Shown here piece after piece: positions 61,898 to 64,000 of a DNA stretch of 64,000 nt. Origin of the DNA: Pseudodesulfovibrio sp. 5S69. Its GTDB lineage: Bacteria > Desulfobacterota > Desulfovibrionia > Desulfovibrionales > Desulfovibrionaceae. Position 1 is the first letter of the stretch. Each line of letters opens with the position of its first letter. Under the pieces are notes generated by a model. That model was not told the origin of the DNA. It saw nothing but the letters and a program-made list of their open reading frames with translations, and made no database searches. A program made the position numbers and the translations under genes. The stretch spans positions 1,675,501 through 1,739,500 of the forward strand of contig NZ_CP146609.1 of assembly GCF_037094465.1 (NCBI RefSeq). Direction: 5' to 3'.

Positions 61898-63745
61898 ATG
61901 GAAGATCGCCTTGCCGGTCCGCTGTTCAATCTGGATTCGCCCTTCAACGACCCCGTCCGCCACACCCTTTTTTCCATGGTCAGGCGCCCCCTGGCCAAAG
62001 TGCTCAGACTCGACACACTGAACTCGCTCTACTCGATCCTGCAGGCAGGGGAGTGCGACGGCTGTTTCGTGGACAAAGCCCTGGACCTGCTCGGGGTACG
62101 CTTCTCGGTGCACGGCCAGCCCGTCAGCCGGGTACCGCGCACCGGGCCGCTGGTCGCGGTGTGCAACCATCCCTTCGGCGTGCTCGAGGGGCTGCTCCTG
62201 GTGCGCATCCTGCGCGAGGTCCGTTCGGACATCAAGATCATGGCCAACTTCATGCTCGGCATGATCCCGGAGATGGACGACCTGATCATCCAGGTGGACC
62301 CCTTCGGCGGGGCCGGGGCCTCGCGCAAGAACATCGCCGGGCTCAAGGCCTGCATGCGCTGGCTCAAGAACGGCGGCATGCTGGTGGTCTTCCCGGCGGG
62401 CGAGGTGTCCAGCCTGAAGGTCAAGAAGCGCCGCGTAGGCGACCCGCTCTGGAGCCCCATGATCGGGCGGATCATCCGCAAGACCGGGGCCGCGGCCCTG
62501 CCGGTCTTCTTCGACGGGCGCAACTCCGGCCTGTTCCAGACCCTGGGGCTCATCCACCCCCGGCTACGCACCGTGCTTCTGCCCCACGAGAACCTGAAGC
62601 ACGCCGCCCGCGACGTCATCGGCGTGCGCCTGGGCACGGTCATCGGCCAGGACAAGCTGGCCGAGCTTGACGGCGACCAGGCGGTGGTCGACTACCTGCG
62701 CTTCCGCACCTACCTGCTGCGCCGCGAGCGCAAACCGCGTTTCCACTTCAAGGGGCGCGAGGCCAAACGGCGCATGGACCCCATCGCCAATTCGCGCGGC
62801 AAGCACATCCTCGCCTCCGAGGTGGCCAGCCTGCCCGACGAAAACGTCCTGCTGCACAACGGCGAATTCACCGTGTTCCACGCCGCGGCCGACGAGATAC
62901 CCAGGCTGCTGCGCGAGATCGGCATCCGCCGCGAGGAGACCTTCCGCCAGGTGGGCGAGGGCACGGGCCGGGCCATGGACATCGACCGATTCGACGACGC
63001 CTACCGCCACCTGGTGCTCTGGAACCACAAGGAGCGCGAGGTGGCCGGGGCGTACCGTTTCGCCCTGACCGACGAGATCATGGCCGAAAAGGGGCCGGAC
63101 GGGCTGTACACCTCGACCCTGTTCAACTACCGCCCCGGTTTCCTGGAGGGGCTCGGGCCCGCCCTGGAGCTGGGCCGATCCTTCGTGGTCCCCAAGTACC
63201 AGCGCAGCTACCAGCCGCTCCTGATGCTCTGGAAGGGGCTGGCCGAATACGTGGCCCGCAATCCCCGCTACCACCGCCTCTTCGGCTGCGTCTCCATCTC
63301 CAGCGAATATTCCGTGGTCGCCCGCGAGCTCATCGTCGGCTTCATGGAGCGTCACTGCTCCCTGCCGGAGTTGGCCCACATGGCCCTGCCCAAGCGGCCA
63401 CCCAAGGTCAAGCGGTTGAAGCGACTGGATTTCTCCCTGCCTGACGGGGTGTTCGACGACCCCGAGGACGTGGCCGACTTCGTCCGCGACGTAGAGGACG
63501 GCCGGTCCATTCCGGTGCTGCTCAAGCAGTACCTCAAGCTGGGCGGCAAGATCATCGGCTTCAACATGGACCCGGATTTCGGCAACTGCATGGACGGGCT
63601 TATCCTGGTGGACCTGCTCAAATCCGACCCCAAGGTTCTGTCCCGGTTCATGGGCCGCGACGGGGTAAGCCGTTTCCACGCCGCCAACCGCAGCGCGGTC
63701 GCCGCGCCGGCGGAACCGGTCCGGGTCGGCGACGCGGCCGCCTGA
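61898..63745 (+). CDS. Bifunctional acyltransferase, OlsF-like (PlsC-type plus GNAT-type)
   Basis: A 615-residue protein with two acyltransferase halves. Residues about 70-300 are of the PlsC/lysophospholipid type with NHPFGVLEG (the HPFG block) and the later VVFPAGEVSS motif. Residues about 335-590 resemble OlsB, the ornithine N-acyltransferase of the GNAT fold (EVAGAYRFALTDE, YQPLLMLWKGLAEYV, LFGCVSIS). OlsF proteins with this order make ornithine lipids in two steps. AGGAGGAAGG precedes the ATG. Substrate is inferred from domain order; a hemolysin-like or other N-acyl amino-acid lipid is possible. Confidence 0.83.
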   Translation: MEDRLAGPLFNLDSPFNDPVRHTLFSMVRRPLAKVLRLDTLNSLYSILQAGECDGCFVDKALDLLGVRFSVHGQPVSRVPRTGPLVAVCNHPFGVLEGLLLVRILREVRSDIKIMANFMLGMIPEMDDLIIQVDPFGGAGASRKNIAGLKACMRWLKNGGMLVVFPAGEVSSLKVKKRRVGDPLWSPMIGRIIRKTGAAALPVFFDGRNSGLFQTLGLIHPRLRTVLLPHENLKHAARDVIGVRLGTVIGQDKLAELDGDQAVVDYLRFRTYLLRRERKPRFHFKGREAKRRMDPIANSRGKHILASEVASLPDENVLLHNGEFTVFHAAADEIPRLLREIGIRREETFRQVGEGTGRAMDIDRFDDAYRHLVLWNHKEREVAGAYRFALTDEIMAEKGPDGLYTSTLFNYRPGFLEGLGPALELGRSFVVPKYQRSYQPLLMLWKGLAEYVARNPRYHRLFGCVSISSEYSVVARELIVGFMERHCSLPELAHMALPKRPPKVKRLKRLDFSLPDGVFDDPEDVADFVRDVEDGRSIPVLLKQYLKLGGKIIGFNMDPDFGNCMDGLILVDLLKSDPKVLSRFMGRDGVSRFHAANRSAVAAPAEPVRVGDAAA

Positions 63746-63822
63746 GCGCGGCGCGGGCGGGGGGAATCCTCCCCGGTCCGCGCCGGGCTTGGCTTTCCGG
63801 CGCGAAGAGCATATGTTGCCCC

Positions 63823-64000
63823 ATGCGCAAGAATCTGATCCTCCTGCCCCTGCTGATCGTCGCTCTGGCCCTTTTCGCCGGTTGCCGCCAGGCCGACGAC
63901 ACGTCGTCCGAGAAGGCCAAGCCCGCGCCCGAGTCCGGCCAGCATGGCTCGGCCTCGGCCCCGGCCGAGCCCCGCATCCCCAACGGCTGTTCGCCCGAGT
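63823..64000 (+). CDS. Lipoprotein, 3' part outside the window
   Basis: At least 59 codons. A signal peptide (LILLPLLIVALALFAGC) ends in a lipobox with Cys21. The following stretch is Ala/Pro/Ser-rich (KAKPAPESGQHGSASAPAEP) and probably a flexible linker. The gene runs off the right edge, so the folded part is unseen. It lies 77 bp after the acyltransferase gene on the same strand. Confidence 0.7.
   Translation, partial: MRKNLILLPLLIVALALFAGCRQADDTSSEKAKPAPESGQHGSASAPAEPRIPNGCSPE

Overview
The window is a GC-rich, densely coding bacterial chromosome segment with no phage, insertion sequence or CRISPR array that I can see. Gene content points to a sulfate-reducing Desulfovibrio-type delta-proteobacterium (Desulfovibrionaceae, for example Desulfovibrio or Pseudodesulfovibrio). 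The evidence is an archaeal-type entry to aromatic biosynthesis (ADH synthase plus dehydroquinate synthase II) fused to a complete trp operon, a CarD regulator, a P-II protein without the uridylylation tyrosine, a hemerythrin, and many sensory proteins. This is inferred from gene content; no rRNA is present to confirm it.

Layout. 1-7.1 kb: macro-domain gene, hslV and hslU, a REC-histidine kinase, ribF with a CLC channel, and a BepA-like protease. 7.4-15.3 kb: housekeeping genes on the minus strand (rho, carD, pth, rplY, prs, tRNA-Gln, ispE, degP) and a plus-strand tRNA-Arg. 15.4-30.3 kb: a DUF169/LysR divergent pair, a large PAS-GAF histidine kinase, a DEAD-box helicase, infA, an RRM protein, a sialidase-like/phenylacetate-CoA ligase pair, prepilin peptidase, a BON lipoprotein, a GT39-type transferase and a methyltransferase. 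30.4-42.8 kb: a 12-gene aromatic supraoperon on the minus strand, ordered ADH synthase, DHQ synthase II, pheA, aroA, tyrA, trpE-G-D-C-F-B-A. 43-46 kb: amtB-glnK behind a sigma-54 promoter, then an EAL protein. 46-48.6 kb: panC-panD-metK. 48.8-58.9 kb: a degenerate GGDEF/TPR protein, a chemoreceptor, a Ste24-like protease, a TPR protein, a LysR pair, a PH-domain protein and an Xre/DUF2975 pair. 59-64 kb: groES-groEL, an altered hemerythrin, a bifunctional OlsF-like acyltransferase and a truncated lipoprotein.

The most interesting result is regulatory. The aromatic supraoperon appears to carry two stacked transcription attenuators. Ahead of the first gene is a 31-residue leader peptide whose residues 10-20 are nearly all Phe, Tyr and Trp, followed by an intrinsic terminator and a matching antiterminator segment. 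Between tyrA and trpE a second terminator has a perfect 10-bp competitor placed directly after the tyrA stop codon, and tyrA itself ends in three consecutive Trp codons. The C-terminus of TyrA would therefore act as the Trp-sensing leader for the trp half. Together they would give a general aromatic control followed by a Trp-only control.

A second theme is an intergenic repeat family (at least nine clear copies plus one degenerate copy) with an A/T-cored hairpin. It usually sits directly after a stop codon, and in one case its end supplies the Shine-Dalgarno sequence of hslU.
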